Source of the DNA: Shewanella subflava
GTDB lineage: Bacteria > Pseudomonadota > Gammaproteobacteria > Enterobacterales > Shewanellaceae
Direction: 5' to 3'
Assembly (NCBI RefSeq): GCF_025971955.1
Contig: NZ_JAPDMX010000030.1
Span: 1 to 64,000, forward strand
Length of the DNA: 64,000 nucleotides
Shown here: positions 1 to 8,530 of the stretch, piece by piece
Numbering within the stretch: the first letter of the stretch is position 1
Layout of the letters: each line of letters begins with the position of its first letter
Translations under genes and position numbers: made by a program
Notes under the pieces: model-generated
The model's database searches: none
Seen by the model: the letters and a program-made list of their open reading frames with translations, nothing else
Told to the model about the DNA's origin: nothing

Positions 1-75
1 ATTGTCTGATTTACTGCCGTGGAATGTTGATCTAGGTAAAGCAGAATAAGCTTCACCGGTTAATTGACCGCTTAC
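1..75 (+). mobile_element. Right end of an IS66-family-like insertion sequence
   Basis: A transposase-like C-terminus (stop at 47-49) is followed by 26 bp that end in CGCTTAC at 69-75. Read inward from 75, the end begins GTAAGCGGTC, and IS66-family termini are known to begin GTAA. IS66 elements make 8-bp target duplications, so bases 76-83 (ACTGTAAA) would be one copy. The body and left end lie outside the window, so this is an inference from the end sequence and the peptide. Confidence 0.5.
2..49 (+). CDS. C-terminal fragment of IS66-type transposase (partial)
   Basis: Only the last 15 codons are in the window. They read LSDLLPWNVDLGKAE and then TAA. IS66 transposases (TnpC) commonly finish with a short L-L-P-W-N segment, which is the basis for the call. 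The peptide is too short for proof, but the terminal inverted-repeat-like sequence immediately downstream supports it. The rest of the gene lies before position 1. Confidence 0.45.
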   Translation: MSDLLPWNVDLGKAE

Positions 76-284
76 ACTGTAAATGGGCTTTATCGGGGTT
101 AAGGCATCAGTCGGGTACGAACAAAGGTTCACATTTCGCTACACCATAGCGCGAGGTATTTGAGAAATTAAATGTTTCGCATGCTGTTAGAGTAAAATTG
201 CTGTATTAATTATTCGCATTTTTATGTCCATAAAAATGTAATTAAACTCGTACAGACGTTTTTTGTAACTCTAATTGGCAGATT

Positions 285-305
285 TAACACACTGACAGTG
301 TGTTA
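285..305. repeat. Inverted repeat, possible terminator or operator
   Basis: Arms TAACACACT (285-293) and AGTGTGTTA (297-305) match perfectly around a 3-bp centre. No strong T-run follows, so an operator is as likely as a terminator. No function can be assigned. Confidence 0.35.
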
Positions 306-764
306 TTTGAATATTGATAACAACAATAAAAAGCTTTCAAGATTAGCCCACTTAAAAAGTGGCACGACATAGCAAGCTGGTTCGCACCATCCAACTTTTT
401 AGATTCCCTTTTGATATTAAAGCATCACTGTTAATTTGCGAAAAAGCAGAAGCTAATTTTGTTCCTAAATAGGTAAAAGTGCCCACCTGTTATTTGATTA
501 TCAGCCAATATGGTGTAATGAAGATTGCTAAAAAACCTATTGTAAACAGTTGGCTAAGCTGAAAAGCCAAATAGGGTAAGTCGCATCAACGGCCGACATC
601 ATACGGTTTTAGACACTCATTTATAAATGAAATGAAGAAATTAAATGTCAGTAAACATACCGTCTAAAACTTTCATTTAGATCAACCATTCCAACGCGTC
701 AGAAAGTTACAAACAATTAACATAAAGCTATTGATTTTTACGTTTATGTCACTAATATGACTTA

Positions 765-778
765 TGTAAGCGCTTTCA
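765..778. promoter_or_regulatory. LacI/GalR-family-type operator upstream of the laminarinase gene
   Basis: TGTAAGCGCTTTCA is a near-palindrome with the central CG typical of operators bound by LacI/GalR-family repressors, and it fits the classical cre-like pattern TGWAARCGYTWNCW. It lies about 80 bp before the laminarinase start, where a sugar-responsive repressor would be expected. No LacI-type regulator gene is in the window. Confidence 0.5.
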
Positions 779-857
779 TTCGCTTTGGCAAGGTAAGAAT
801 TAACAATAATTACGGCATGAAATTTATTAAATTCTAATAAACAGTAGGTTGGGCTTG

Positions 858-3515
858 ATGATGAAAAAAAGTTCTGGAACGACCAAATATTTTTCTCTTG
901 GTTTAATGGCGTTGGCAATTCAGGGGTGTGGGGGAGACACCAATACTTCTACCAATTTAGATAACGTCGATATCTCTGGTCCCTCAACGGGCTGGGAAAT
1001 GGTGTGGAATGATGAGTTTGACGGTACAAGTATTGATGCCGCTAAATGGTCCCATGAAGTCAATTGCGCAGGTGGCGGTAATCAAGAATCACAATGTTAT
1101 ACCGATGCGCCTGAAAACTCTTGGGTGGCAGACGGCATGCTTAACATTGCTGCCTTAAAAGCTGACGAGGGGGCCGAGAAACCTTTCACTTCGGCAAGAC
1201 TTACTACTAAAGGTAAGGCTGATTTTCTGTATGGTCGTATTGAAATGCGTGCCAAGTTGCCAAGTGGGCAAGGCAGTTGGCCAGCATTTTGGATGTTGCC
1301 TACTGACAATGTTTATGGAATATGGCCTAGAAGTGGTGAAATCGATATTGTTGAAGCGGTTAACCTGAAGGCTAAAGATGCTGAGGGTAATCCCGAGGCA
1401 CATGTTCATGGTACCCTGCATTATGGCCGTGAATGGCCTAAAAATGAGCAATCAGGTAAAGCTTACCTTTTACCTGACAATATTAATCCTGCAGATGATT
1501 TTCATACTTATGCAATTGAATGGCAGCAAGGTGAAATTCGCTGGTATGTGGATGATTATTTGTATGCGACTCAACGTCGCTCAGAAGTGAGATATAACGC
1601 GAAAGAACAACCGGTTGGTTTAGCTTACAAGGGATGGTTTACCGAATATTACGATCAATCCACAGGGGAGTTAAATTTAACCTGGGGTGATCAGCCTTTT
1701 GATGAAAAGTTTCATTTGATGTTGAACTTTGCTGTCGGTGGGAACTGGCCAATTAATGTGAATGAAACCGGTATTGATGAAACAGCATTTAATAGTGAAA
1801 ACAAGTATATAGTTGATTATGTTAGGGTGTATGAATGTACTGCTAACCCTGACACTGGCAAAGGTTGTGAAACTGTCCGCCCAGGTTATGACAAGTTAGA
1901 TGATGCCTTAGTTGAAGGTAAGGCGCCAGCGCCAACACCACCATCTGATGGTGTTGCAAAAGATTTACTCATTTTTGACAGTACGCCAAACCCTAGTTGG
2001 CCAGCGTGGGATTGTTGTGGTGGTTCAACACCTGATTTAGTAGCCGATGCGGACAAAGGTGATGTGTATCGGTTTGTGGTGGGAGAAAGCCCAACAGTAA
2101 ATGGCTTTATTAGTCGCTCAGCTTTTATAACGGATCCTGAAGGCGTACCAAGTCCCTTTGATGCCTCACCGATAGAGTCTAACGGTGTGCTGAGTTTTGC
2201 GATGAAGTTGGTCAGTGCACCTGTTGCACCCGATGTGGCTTGGTTGGTTAAGTTGGAAAGTAATGAAGGTGCAACGGCTGTTGAGTTACCTATAACTGAC
2301 AGCACTGAAGGACTCGCCCCATCGGTAGGTCAATGGCAAACCTATAGTTTTCCCCTTTCAACGTTAGCGTCTAAAGGATTAGATTTATCTGCAATCGATG
2401 TGGTGATGTTGTTTCCTGCATGGGGAAGTGGCAATGGCGCAGAATACTTGATGGACGAAGTTAAGATTTCCCGACCCAATGCCAGCCTTCCTTCTTTGAC
2501 GGTATTTACCGATAACGAAAACCCTGATTGGCCAATGTGGGATTGTTGCGGTGGCTCAACACCTTCGGTTGTGTCTGATGATGCTGAACATGGGATCGTT
2601 TCTGAATTTACCGTCGGTAGCAGTCCTACTGTGATGGGATATATCAATCGCACCGAATTTGGTGGTTCTGGGGCGATGTTTGATGCGACCTCTATACTTG
2701 AAAAAGGCTTGATACAGTTCGAACTCAAAGTGGTCAATGCTCCTAATACTGCGGATGCTCCTTGGTTGTTCAAGGTGGAATCTAATAACGGTGAAACCGC
2801 TGTTGAAGTGGCGTTAACTGCAAGTGTGGAAGGGAACGTCCCTAGTGCTCAATGGCAAACATTCAGCTTTTCGCTAGCGGATCTTTCGGCCGCAGGCCTT
2901 GATGTCAGTGCCATAGATGTGTTGATGATTTTCCCTGCTTGGGGCCAAGGTGAAGGCGCGGTATATCGCGTTGATAATGTGAAAATTTCACAGCCTGGTG
3001 CAGATGCACCTTCAGCCGATAGGTTAACTTTATTTGCCGATCAAATTGCCGATACTTGGTCTATTTGGGATTGTTGTGCTGGTAGCACTCCTACGGTGGT
3101 CTCTGACGATAGTGACCATGGAGCGGTTGCAGAATATGTGATTGGTGAGCAACCCACTGTCGTTGGTTTCTTCGCTGATGATGGGGTTTACTATGATGCC
3201 AGTGCAGCGGTTCCTTCTGGTGTGGTTCGCTTTGAGATGAAAGTGGTAAGTGCACCCAGCGATCCAAGCTCAAAATGGCTATTTAAGATCGAGTCTGGTG
3301 ATGCAAGTACCGCAGTTGAGCTTAACTTGTCCGACAGTCTTGAAGGTGTTGAACCGGTTGTCGGTCAATGGCAGACGTACACATTTCCGCTTCAAACGCT
3401 GGCTGACGCTGGACTTGATGCCAGCGCAATTGATGTCTTAATGGTCTTCCCATCATGGGGTACAGGTAACGGCGCGGTATTCAGACTTGATAACGCTATC
3501 ATAGGTACGCCTTAG
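858..3515 (+). CDS. GH16 laminarinase-like (endo-beta-1,3-glucanase) lipoprotein with three C-terminal repeats
   Basis: Predicted secreted glycoside hydrolase family 16 enzyme that cleaves beta-1,3-glucan such as laminarin. The best start is ATG 858 (885 residues); the frame also has a TTG at 849. An N-terminal signal ends in a lipobox-like I-Q-G-C. The GH16 domain spans about residues 43-330 and has the catalytic motif GEIDIVEA (E161, D163, E166) and the upstream GQGSWPAFWMLP strand. After a linker come three tandem domains of about 165-177 residues (370-546, 547-722, 723-885). Each carries a W-D-C-C-[GA]-G-S-T-P motif with vicinal cysteines (C386/C387, C563/C564, C739/C740). They are probably beta-sandwich carbohydrate-binding modules, but I do not recognise the family with certainty. 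A TonB-dependent receptor gene follows 107 bp downstream, consistent with a glucan-use locus. Confidence 0.88.
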   Translation: MMKKSSGTTKYFSLGLMALAIQGCGGDTNTSTNLDNVDISGPSTGWEMVWNDEFDGTSIDAAKWSHEVNCAGGGNQESQCYTDAPENSWVADGMLNIAALKADEGAEKPFTSARLTTKGKADFLYGRIEMRAKLPSGQGSWPAFWMLPTDNVYGIWPRSGEIDIVEAVNLKAKDAEGNPEAHVHGTLHYGREWPKNEQSGKAYLLPDNINPADDFHTYAIEWQQGEIRWYVDDYLYATQRRSEVRYNAKEQPVGLAYKGWFTEYYDQSTGELNLTWGDQPFDEKFHLMLNFAVGGNWPINVNETGIDETAFNSENKYIVDYVRVYECTANPDTGKGCETVRPGYDKLDDALVEGKAPAPTPPSDGVAKDLLIFDSTPNPSWPAWDCCGGSTPDLVADADKGDVYRFVVGESPTVNGFISRSAFITDPEGVPSPFDASPIESNGVLSFAMKLVSAPVAPDVAWLVKLESNEGATAVELPITDSTEGLAPSVGQWQTYSFPLSTLASKGLDLSAIDVVMLFPAWGSGNGAEYLMDEVKISRPNASLPSLTVFTDNENPDWPMWDCCGGSTPSVVSDDAEHGIVSEFTVGSSPTVMGYINRTEFGGSGAMFDATSILEKGLIQFELKVVNAPNTADAPWLFKVESNNGETAVEVALTASVEGNVPSAQWQTFSFSLADLSAAGLDVSAIDVLMIFPAWGQGEGAVYRVDNVKISQPGADAPSADRLTLFADQIADTWSIWDCCAGSTPTVVSDDSDHGAVAEYVIGEQPTVVGFFADDGVYYDASAAVPSGVVRFEMKVVSAPSDPSSKWLFKIESGDASTAVELNLSDSLEGVEPVVGQWQTYTFPLQTLADAGLDASAIDVLMVFPSWGTGNGAVFRLDNAIIGTP

Positions 3516-3622
3516 CGATCTGAGACATAACTCTGTCACTTTTAATGACTGAGGTGGCAGAGCTAAAACAAATAGAATCAATGTAATAAGACTGTTTCAA
3601 TTCGAAGAATAATGAGGCAATT

Positions 3623-6619
3623 ATGTGCGAACAAAAATTCAGAATCAACAGATTGTCAGCCACCTTGGCTGCGATAATGGGCATCGCAATCTTCCCAAAT
3701 GTTTTTGCTGCAGAGGAAGCACCAGAGATAGATGAATCTACAATCGAAGTGATTGAGGTTAAAGGGATAAAGGGAAGCCTTTTCCGCTCAATGGATCTTA
3801 AACGTGGATCAAATGGTGTGGTTGACGCGATATCTTCAGAGGAATTAGGTAAATTTCCTGATACAAACCTTGCAGAATCATTACAACGTATTACAGGCGT
3901 AACAGTTAGCCGTGCCAATGGTGAAGGAAGTCAGATCACCGTGCGTGGCTTTGGACCCGAATATAACTTGATTACTGTTAATGGCAGACAAATGCCTGGT
4001 ACAGGATACACACGTTCATACAATTTAGAAAACCTGTCATCTGAAGGAGTTAAAACGCTTGAAGTGGTTAAAACCGCTCGGGCTGAAACCCCTACTGGTG
4101 GACTAGGTGCAACAGTTAATATTGTGACTCAAAAGCCGTTAAGTAACCCTGGTCAATCTTTTAATTTATCTTTAAAAGGGATTCATGATGAGTCCAATGA
4201 GCTGGGGGATGATGTTACTCCTGAAGTTGCCGGTATTTACAGTAACACTTTTCTTGATGACGATTTGGGCTTCATGGTATCAGTTTCTCATCAAGAACGT
4301 GATTTTCGTCAGCAAACATCTAATGTTCAGGGCTGGGTAGCCCAAACTGATAATAGCCGTTTGCCGGTTCTTGCGGGAAGTCAGGGCATAGACCACCGTC
4401 AAACTGATGCCGCTGGTAATCCTGTTGCACATTTTAAAGATGCCGAAGGCAATGACATTGCACCGTTTTTTATGCCAAGAGACTTGAATTTTAGTATCAA
4501 CGATGTCGAACGTGAGCGCACTAATGGCATGGTATCAGTGCAATATAGTCCAATTGATAGCTTGGTGATCACCGCAGATTATATTGGGACCCGTGCGTTA
4601 ACGGCGAGCAATGGTTTTGGTTGGGGGATTTGGAACTCTTCAACAGATGGTTCTCCGTTGATGGCCTACGAAATTGATGAAAATGGCACTGCCGTTTATA
4701 CCCAGCTTCGAGGTGGTGATGGTTCATTTACGGCGGATCGCAACACCACAGAAGTTAAAGCTGAAAGTGTTGGTTTAAACCTCGATTGGACTGCAAACGA
4801 CAATTGGCGTTTTGCGTTTGATTATCATGATTCATCTAATAAAATCGATAATGGAGCTGACGACGGATTAGGCAGTGCGGGTCAAATTATCTTAGGTTCA
4901 GATCAGTTGAATTCTAAGATTTATGATTACCGTACAGGTGATATTCCTCATTATTTAATCAATTGGAAAAATGGGACTAATCAACTCACGCCAGGTGAGA
5001 TAGATTCAAACTTCAGTCAGTTTATTCATTCACCCGGTAAAAGTGACATTCAACAGGCTCAGTTCAATACTAAGTGGTACCCTGAGTTTATTGATAATTT
5101 AGTTCAAGTTGATTTTGGCGCTTCTTATACTGATCAAACGATGTCAGGCACGACAGCATGGAGTGGCTTGCGCGGTGGCCCTGGTTTTAATCCTTCATAC
5201 ACTGAGATCTTTCCTGATGCGATGTTTCAGCTGCAAGATGCATCAGATTTACTAGACGCGCTGAGTGGTGGTGGCGGAAGTATCAATCCTGGCTATTATT
5301 ACACTTTTAATTTTGATGAGGCCATTGTTCGTCAGCTGGCTTATATTACCCCAGAAAACGCAGGGGATAACTATTACTCAATCGACCCTTACATTGATGG
5401 GGTTGACAGTTCTAGCTTAGTGGAAGAGGAAACGCTCGCGTTATATTTGAATACCAAATGGGGTTTTGACATTGGTGATGTCGGTGTGAACGTCAATTTG
5501 GGTTTGAGATATGAACAAACTGATACTTCAAGCACGGTTAAACAAAGAGTTGAACAGCAAGTTGTGTGGGCAAGTCCTACCGAATGGATCATGCAATATG
5601 TTGATGGTGGGGATGATAACTATCTCACGCAAACTGGCGATTATGATGTTTGGCTACCTATGTTAGACATTGATGCCGAGGTGATTGAAGACGTCGTGGT
5701 GCGTTTTTCTGCAGGCAAAACCATTGCTCGTCCATTGTTGGGTGATATGGTTGCAGGTAGAAGCTTAAGTGGTAGCCCTAAAATTGGTGCTCGTCGAGGT
5801 GGAAGTGGCAATCCAGGACTTCTCCCACTGGAATCATTTAACTTAGATTTATCGTTGGAATATTACTATGCCGATGCCAGTTATGCTGCGATTGGTTTAT
5901 TCCATAAAGATGTTGATAACTTTGTGTCACGTTCAACATCGCAAACCACCATCGATGGTCTTCATGATGTTTACAATAGTCCACGTTATTTAGAGGCTGT
6001 TTCACAACTTGAGACCGCAGGTACTGCAGTCAATGAAAATACTATTTTCGCGCAGATGATTGCTAATGGTCATGGTAATGCTGACGGTCAAATTATGCCG
6101 CTTGACTCTGATCCGCTGATTGTTTGGGATCTAACAAGCCCAATAAACAGTAATAAAAAGTCAGTGCAAGGGATAGAGTTAGCGTTACAACATGTGTTCG
6201 GTGAGTCTGGCTTTGGCCTTGGTGCTAATGGCACATTTGTCGATGGGGATGTTGAGTTTGACCCATACAGCTTAGCGCAACAGCAACCGCTAGAAGGTTT
6301 GGGTAATTCTGCTAACTTCCAAGCCTTCTATGAAAAAGATGGCTTATCGGTAAAGTTAACTTATGCTTGGCGTGATAGTTACCTTATTGGTGTAGGGCAA
6401 TCTCAAGGCTCTGCAGATGCACCACCGCAGTATGCCAAGGATTTTGGTCAACTTGATGCCAGTATCAACTATGATATTAACGAGCATATAACGGTCTTCC
6501 TTGAGGGGATAAACCTTAATAATGAAGTTGAGCAAGGTTATGGTCGATTTGAAGAGCAGTTCCTTTTTGCTCGTCAGTACGGCAGTCGTTATGCATTAGG
6601 TGCGCGAGTGTCTTTCTAA
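3623..6619 (+). CDS. TonB-dependent receptor, probably for oligosaccharides
   Basis: Outer-membrane TonB-dependent transporter of 998 residues. The start ATG 3623 has a nearby TGAGGC ribosome site. An N-terminal signal peptide ends near V-F-A|A. A TonB-box-like I-E-V-I-E-V stretch follows, then a plug domain (about 55-170, with LAESLQRITGVTVSR and the IVTQKPL end) and a long 22-strand-type barrel ending in V-S-F. The size and the plug motif fit the large receptors Shewanella-type bacteria use for glycans rather than small siderophore receptors. It sits directly downstream of the laminarinase and is followed by a strong terminator, so substrate import of laminari-oligosaccharides is inferred from context. 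Confidence 0.88.
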   Translation: MCEQKFRINRLSATLAAIMGIAIFPNVFAAEEAPEIDESTIEVIEVKGIKGSLFRSMDLKRGSNGVVDAISSEELGKFPDTNLAESLQRITGVTVSRANGEGSQITVRGFGPEYNLITVNGRQMPGTGYTRSYNLENLSSEGVKTLEVVKTARAETPTGGLGATVNIVTQKPLSNPGQSFNLSLKGIHDESNELGDDVTPEVAGIYSNTFLDDDLGFMVSVSHQERDFRQQTSNVQGWVAQTDNSRLPVLAGSQGIDHRQTDAAGNPVAHFKDAEGNDIAPFFMPRDLNFSINDVERERTNGMVSVQYSPIDSLVITADYIGTRALTASNGFGWGIWNSSTDGSPLMAYEIDENGTAVYTQLRGGDGSFTADRNTTEVKAESVGLNLDWTANDNWRFAFDYHDSSNKIDNGADDGLGSAGQIILGSDQLNSKIYDYRTGDIPHYLINWKNGTNQLTPGEIDSNFSQFIHSPGKSDIQQAQFNTKWYPEFIDNLVQVDFGASYTDQTMSGTTAWSGLRGGPGFNPSYTEIFPDAMFQLQDASDLLDALSGGGGSINPGYYYTFNFDEAIVRQLAYITPENAGDNYYSIDPYIDGVDSSSLVEEETLALYLNTKWGFDIGDVGVNVNLGLRYEQTDTSSTVKQRVEQQVVWASPTEWIMQYVDGGDDNYLTQTGDYDVWLPMLDIDAEVIEDVVVRFSAGKTIARPLLGDMVAGRSLSGSPKIGARRGGSGNPGLLPLESFNLDLSLEYYYADASYAAIGLFHKDVDNFVSRSTSQTTIDGLHDVYNSPRYLEAVSQLETAGTAVNENTIFAQMIANGHGNADGQIMPLDSDPLIVWDLTSPINSNKKSVQGIELALQHVFGESGFGLGANGTFVDGDVEFDPYSLAQQQPLEGLGNSANFQAFYEKDGLSVKLTYAWRDSYLIGVGQSQGSADAPPQYAKDFGQLDASINYDINEHITVFLEGINLNNEVEQGYGRFEEQFLFARQYGSRYALGARVSF

Positions 6620-6660
6620 TGTCCATCTAAGGCGTTATAAAGCAGTTTGCACAATACAAA

Positions 6661-6687
6661 TACGCTGAGCACTTGCTCAGCGTTTTT
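6661..6687 (+). terminator. Rho-independent terminator after the receptor gene
   Basis: Perfect 10-bp arms ACGCTGAGCA (6662-6671) and TGCTCAGCGT (6674-6683) are followed by a T-run. It closes the laminarinase-receptor unit about 40 bp after the receptor stop. Confidence 0.85.
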
Positions 6688-7310
6688 GCAAATATGGCGT
6701 ATCACATTAAGCGTAATCAATCATTGCCCATTTTTGCGGGTGAAAATAACCAGAAAAGCGATAAATTGTCGATTGCAGAGTGAGAGTAATGACGTCTTAC
6801 AAATCTTCATTGTTTCTATGTATGCTTCCTTCGCTATTACTGATTATTGATTTATGTAGATGGTTATCATTTTAGTTGTTGCCGTGAACTTGCCTATTGT
6901 TCAAAATTTGCTATTTACACTTAAAACAAAACATTTTCTCTGCCATGATATTAGTGCATTAACGAGTTTAAAAGTCATCACCTGACAACGATTTTCAAAA
7001 CAGAACTTCGCGATTAAATAAATCTTTAACAGCTGATGATGATTAATCGATCCTGATATGCGTTTTCTCTTAAGAATTCACATCAATCTTATACATTCAA
7101 CTATTTAGCCGAGGGAGTCTTAGGTGATATGATATATCACTATTTGCTTGCGAAATTAAAACAGCGTCAGTTAATACTTGACTATCTCTGCCTTATTTTT
7201 CATCGGCAATTGCGATAATTTGATGAATGTAACATATATTTTTTTATTCTTTCGCCCTATGCTAGGGCTACCTTTTTTAGAGTTTTTCAGCATTACTGGA
7301 GACAAACCTC
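6688..7310. other. Intergenic region upstream of aguA
   Basis: About 620 bp of AT-rich DNA with no supported gene. The only structure I note is the inverted repeat at 7124-7140. The promoter of aguA must lie here but I cannot fix its hexamers. Confidence 0.4.
7124..7140. repeat. Inverted repeat upstream of aguA, possible operator
   Basis: Arms GTGATAT (7124-7130) and ATATCAC (7134-7140) flank a 3-bp centre, about 170 bp before aguA. The size fits a dimeric repressor site, but no regulator gene is adjacent. Confidence 0.3.
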
Positions 7311-8423
7311 ATGACAAACGTGAATGTGGATGCCGCTGAGTTATCGAGTAAGCCATCCCTAGATGGATTTAGCATGCCTGCCGAGTGGGCACCACAGCAA
7401 GCGGTATGGATGATTTGGCCATATCGTCCGGATAACTGGCGCTCAGCAGGGGCTTATGCACAGGCTACTTTTGCTAAGGTTGCTGATGCCATTGGTAAGG
7501 TTACTCCAGTTTATATGGCAGTACCTAAGGCATTTTTGCCCCATGCTAAGGAGGTGATGCCTGCCCATGTTACCTTGGTCGACATCAATAGCGATGATTG
7601 TTGGGCGCGTGATACTGGCCCAACCATTGTGGTCAATGCCAACGGTGAATGCCGTGGCGTTGACTGGGGATTTAATGCTTGGGGTGGTTTAAATGGTGGC
7701 TTGTACTCGCCATGGGACAAGGATGAGAAAGTCGCACAACAGTTGCTTTCTGTTCATGGTTTTGAACGCTATCAAGCGCCGCTGATCCTTGAAGGCGGAT
7801 CAATTCATGTCGATGGTGAAGGCACCTGTTTAACCAGTGCTGAATGTTTGCTAAACAGTAACCGCAACCCTGATTTAACTCGCGAACAGATTGAAGCTTA
7901 CTTGTCTGACTATTTAAATGTGCAGCAATTTATCTGGTTAGAAGAAGGCGTATATATGGATGAAACTGACGGCCATATCGATAATATGTGCTGTTTCGCT
8001 CGCCCTGGTGAAGTAGTCTTGCACTGGACGGATGATCAAAGCGATCCCCAATATGCGCGTTCAAAAGCAGCACTAGAGGTGTTGCAAAATGCAGTTGATG
8101 CTCAAGGTCGTAAGCTAAAAATTCACCTATTACCGCAACCCGGTCCTTTGTATTGCACTGCTGAAGAAGCGCAAGGCGTTGAAGTGGGTACGGGTGTTCC
8201 TCGCACTGCGGGTGAACGTTTAGCGGGTTCTTATGTAAACTTTTTAATTACCAACCAACGTATTGTGTTCCCACTACTTGACCCATTGACAGACGATATT
8301 GCTGCACAAAAATTGCAGGAAATTTTCCCTGAGTATGAGATTGTTGGCGTACCCGCGCGCGAAATCTTACTGGGTGGGGGCAATATTCATTGTATTACCC
8401 AGCAGATCCCTACTGGGAAATAG
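7311..8423 (+). CDS. aguA: Agmatine deiminase
   Basis: Cytosolic guanidino-group hydrolase converting agmatine to N-carbamoylputrescine plus ammonia in the arginine-decarboxylase route to putrescine. The 370-residue length is typical. Family motifs are all visible: WARDTGP (D101), [20 protein letters not shown] with the catalytic-region acid and histidine, and near the C-terminus [10 protein letters not shown] with the nucleophilic cysteine C361. The start is ATG 7311 after a CTGGAG ribosome site. The usual partner, N-carbamoylputrescine amidase (aguB), is missing; only a fossil-like 28-codon frame follows, then an unrelated amidase-signature enzyme. Confidence 0.95.
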   Translation: MTNVNVDAAELSSKPSLDGFSMPAEWAPQQAVWMIWPYRPDNWRSAGAYAQATFAKVADAIGKVTPVYMAVPKAFLPHAKEVMPAHVTLVDINSDDCWARDTGPTIVVNANGECRGVDWGFNAWGGLNGGLYSPWDKDEKVAQQLLSVHGFERYQAPLILEGGSIHVDGEGTCLTSAECLLNSNRNPDLTREQIEAYLSDYLNVQQFIWLEEGVYMDETDGHIDNMCCFARPGEVVLHWTDDQSDPQYARSKAALEVLQNAVDAQGRKLKIHLLPQPGPLYCTAEEAQGVEVGTGVPRTAGERLAGSYVNFLITNQRIVFPLLDPLTDDIAAQKLQEIFPEYEIVGVPAREILLGGGNIHCITQQIPTGK

Positions 8424-8443
8424 CTAAAAACAAGGAGAACACA

Positions 8444-8530
8444 ATGACCCATAATGTCACTGTTGTTTTAACATCATTAGCTTTCAATACAATAGGCTTT
8501 CAAAATGAGGTCGTAACATGTTTGAAGTAA
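8444..8530 (+). pseudogene. Short leader ORF, possible relic of the aguB start
   Basis: A 28-codon frame (ATG 8444, stop TAA 8528-8530) has a very good ribosome site (AAGGAG at 8432-8437) seven bases upstream. Its product begins MTHNVTVVLTSLAFN. N-carbamoylputrescine amidases typically begin with a comparable basic/polar start and an N-V-T-V-x-x-T-x-x-A strand, and aguB normally follows aguA. The frame therefore looks like the preserved first codons of a deleted aguB. It ends 13 bp inside the amidase gene, so it may now act as a leader coupling amidase translation. Homology over about 15 residues is suggestive, not proof. Confidence 0.4.

Larger units (their letters stand above)
76..857. other. 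Intergenic region upstream of the laminarinase gene
   Basis: This 780-bp stretch has no convincing gene. It holds a 9-bp-arm inverted repeat (285-305), a 14-bp perfect palindrome TCATTTATAAATGA (617-630), a 9-bp inverted pair GTTTTAGAC (606-614) and GTCTAAAAC (662-670), and a LacI-family-like operator (765-778). I could not place a confident -35/-10 pair. Confidence 0.5.

Noticed and set aside
348-362. Small hairpin CCACTT-AAA-AAGTGG as a terminator
   Set aside because: No T-run follows and no gene precedes it.
606-670. Inverted pair GTTTTAGAC / GTCTAAAAC as a miniature transposon
   Set aside because: Only 9 bp per arm, no target duplication seen and one copy in the window.
849-857. TTG 849 as start of the laminarinase
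   Set aside because: ATG 858 gives a normal lipoprotein signal; the TTG adds three residues with no benefit.
1886-2773. Two - strand open frames (139 and 143 codons) inside the laminarinase gene
   Set aside because: They lie antisense to the repeated domains and exist because the repeats share codon pattern. No ribosome site and no protein-like motifs.
6647-6850. 67-codon + strand frame after the first receptor gene
   Set aside because: It runs across the terminator hairpin at 6661-6687 and its composition is that of spacer DNA.
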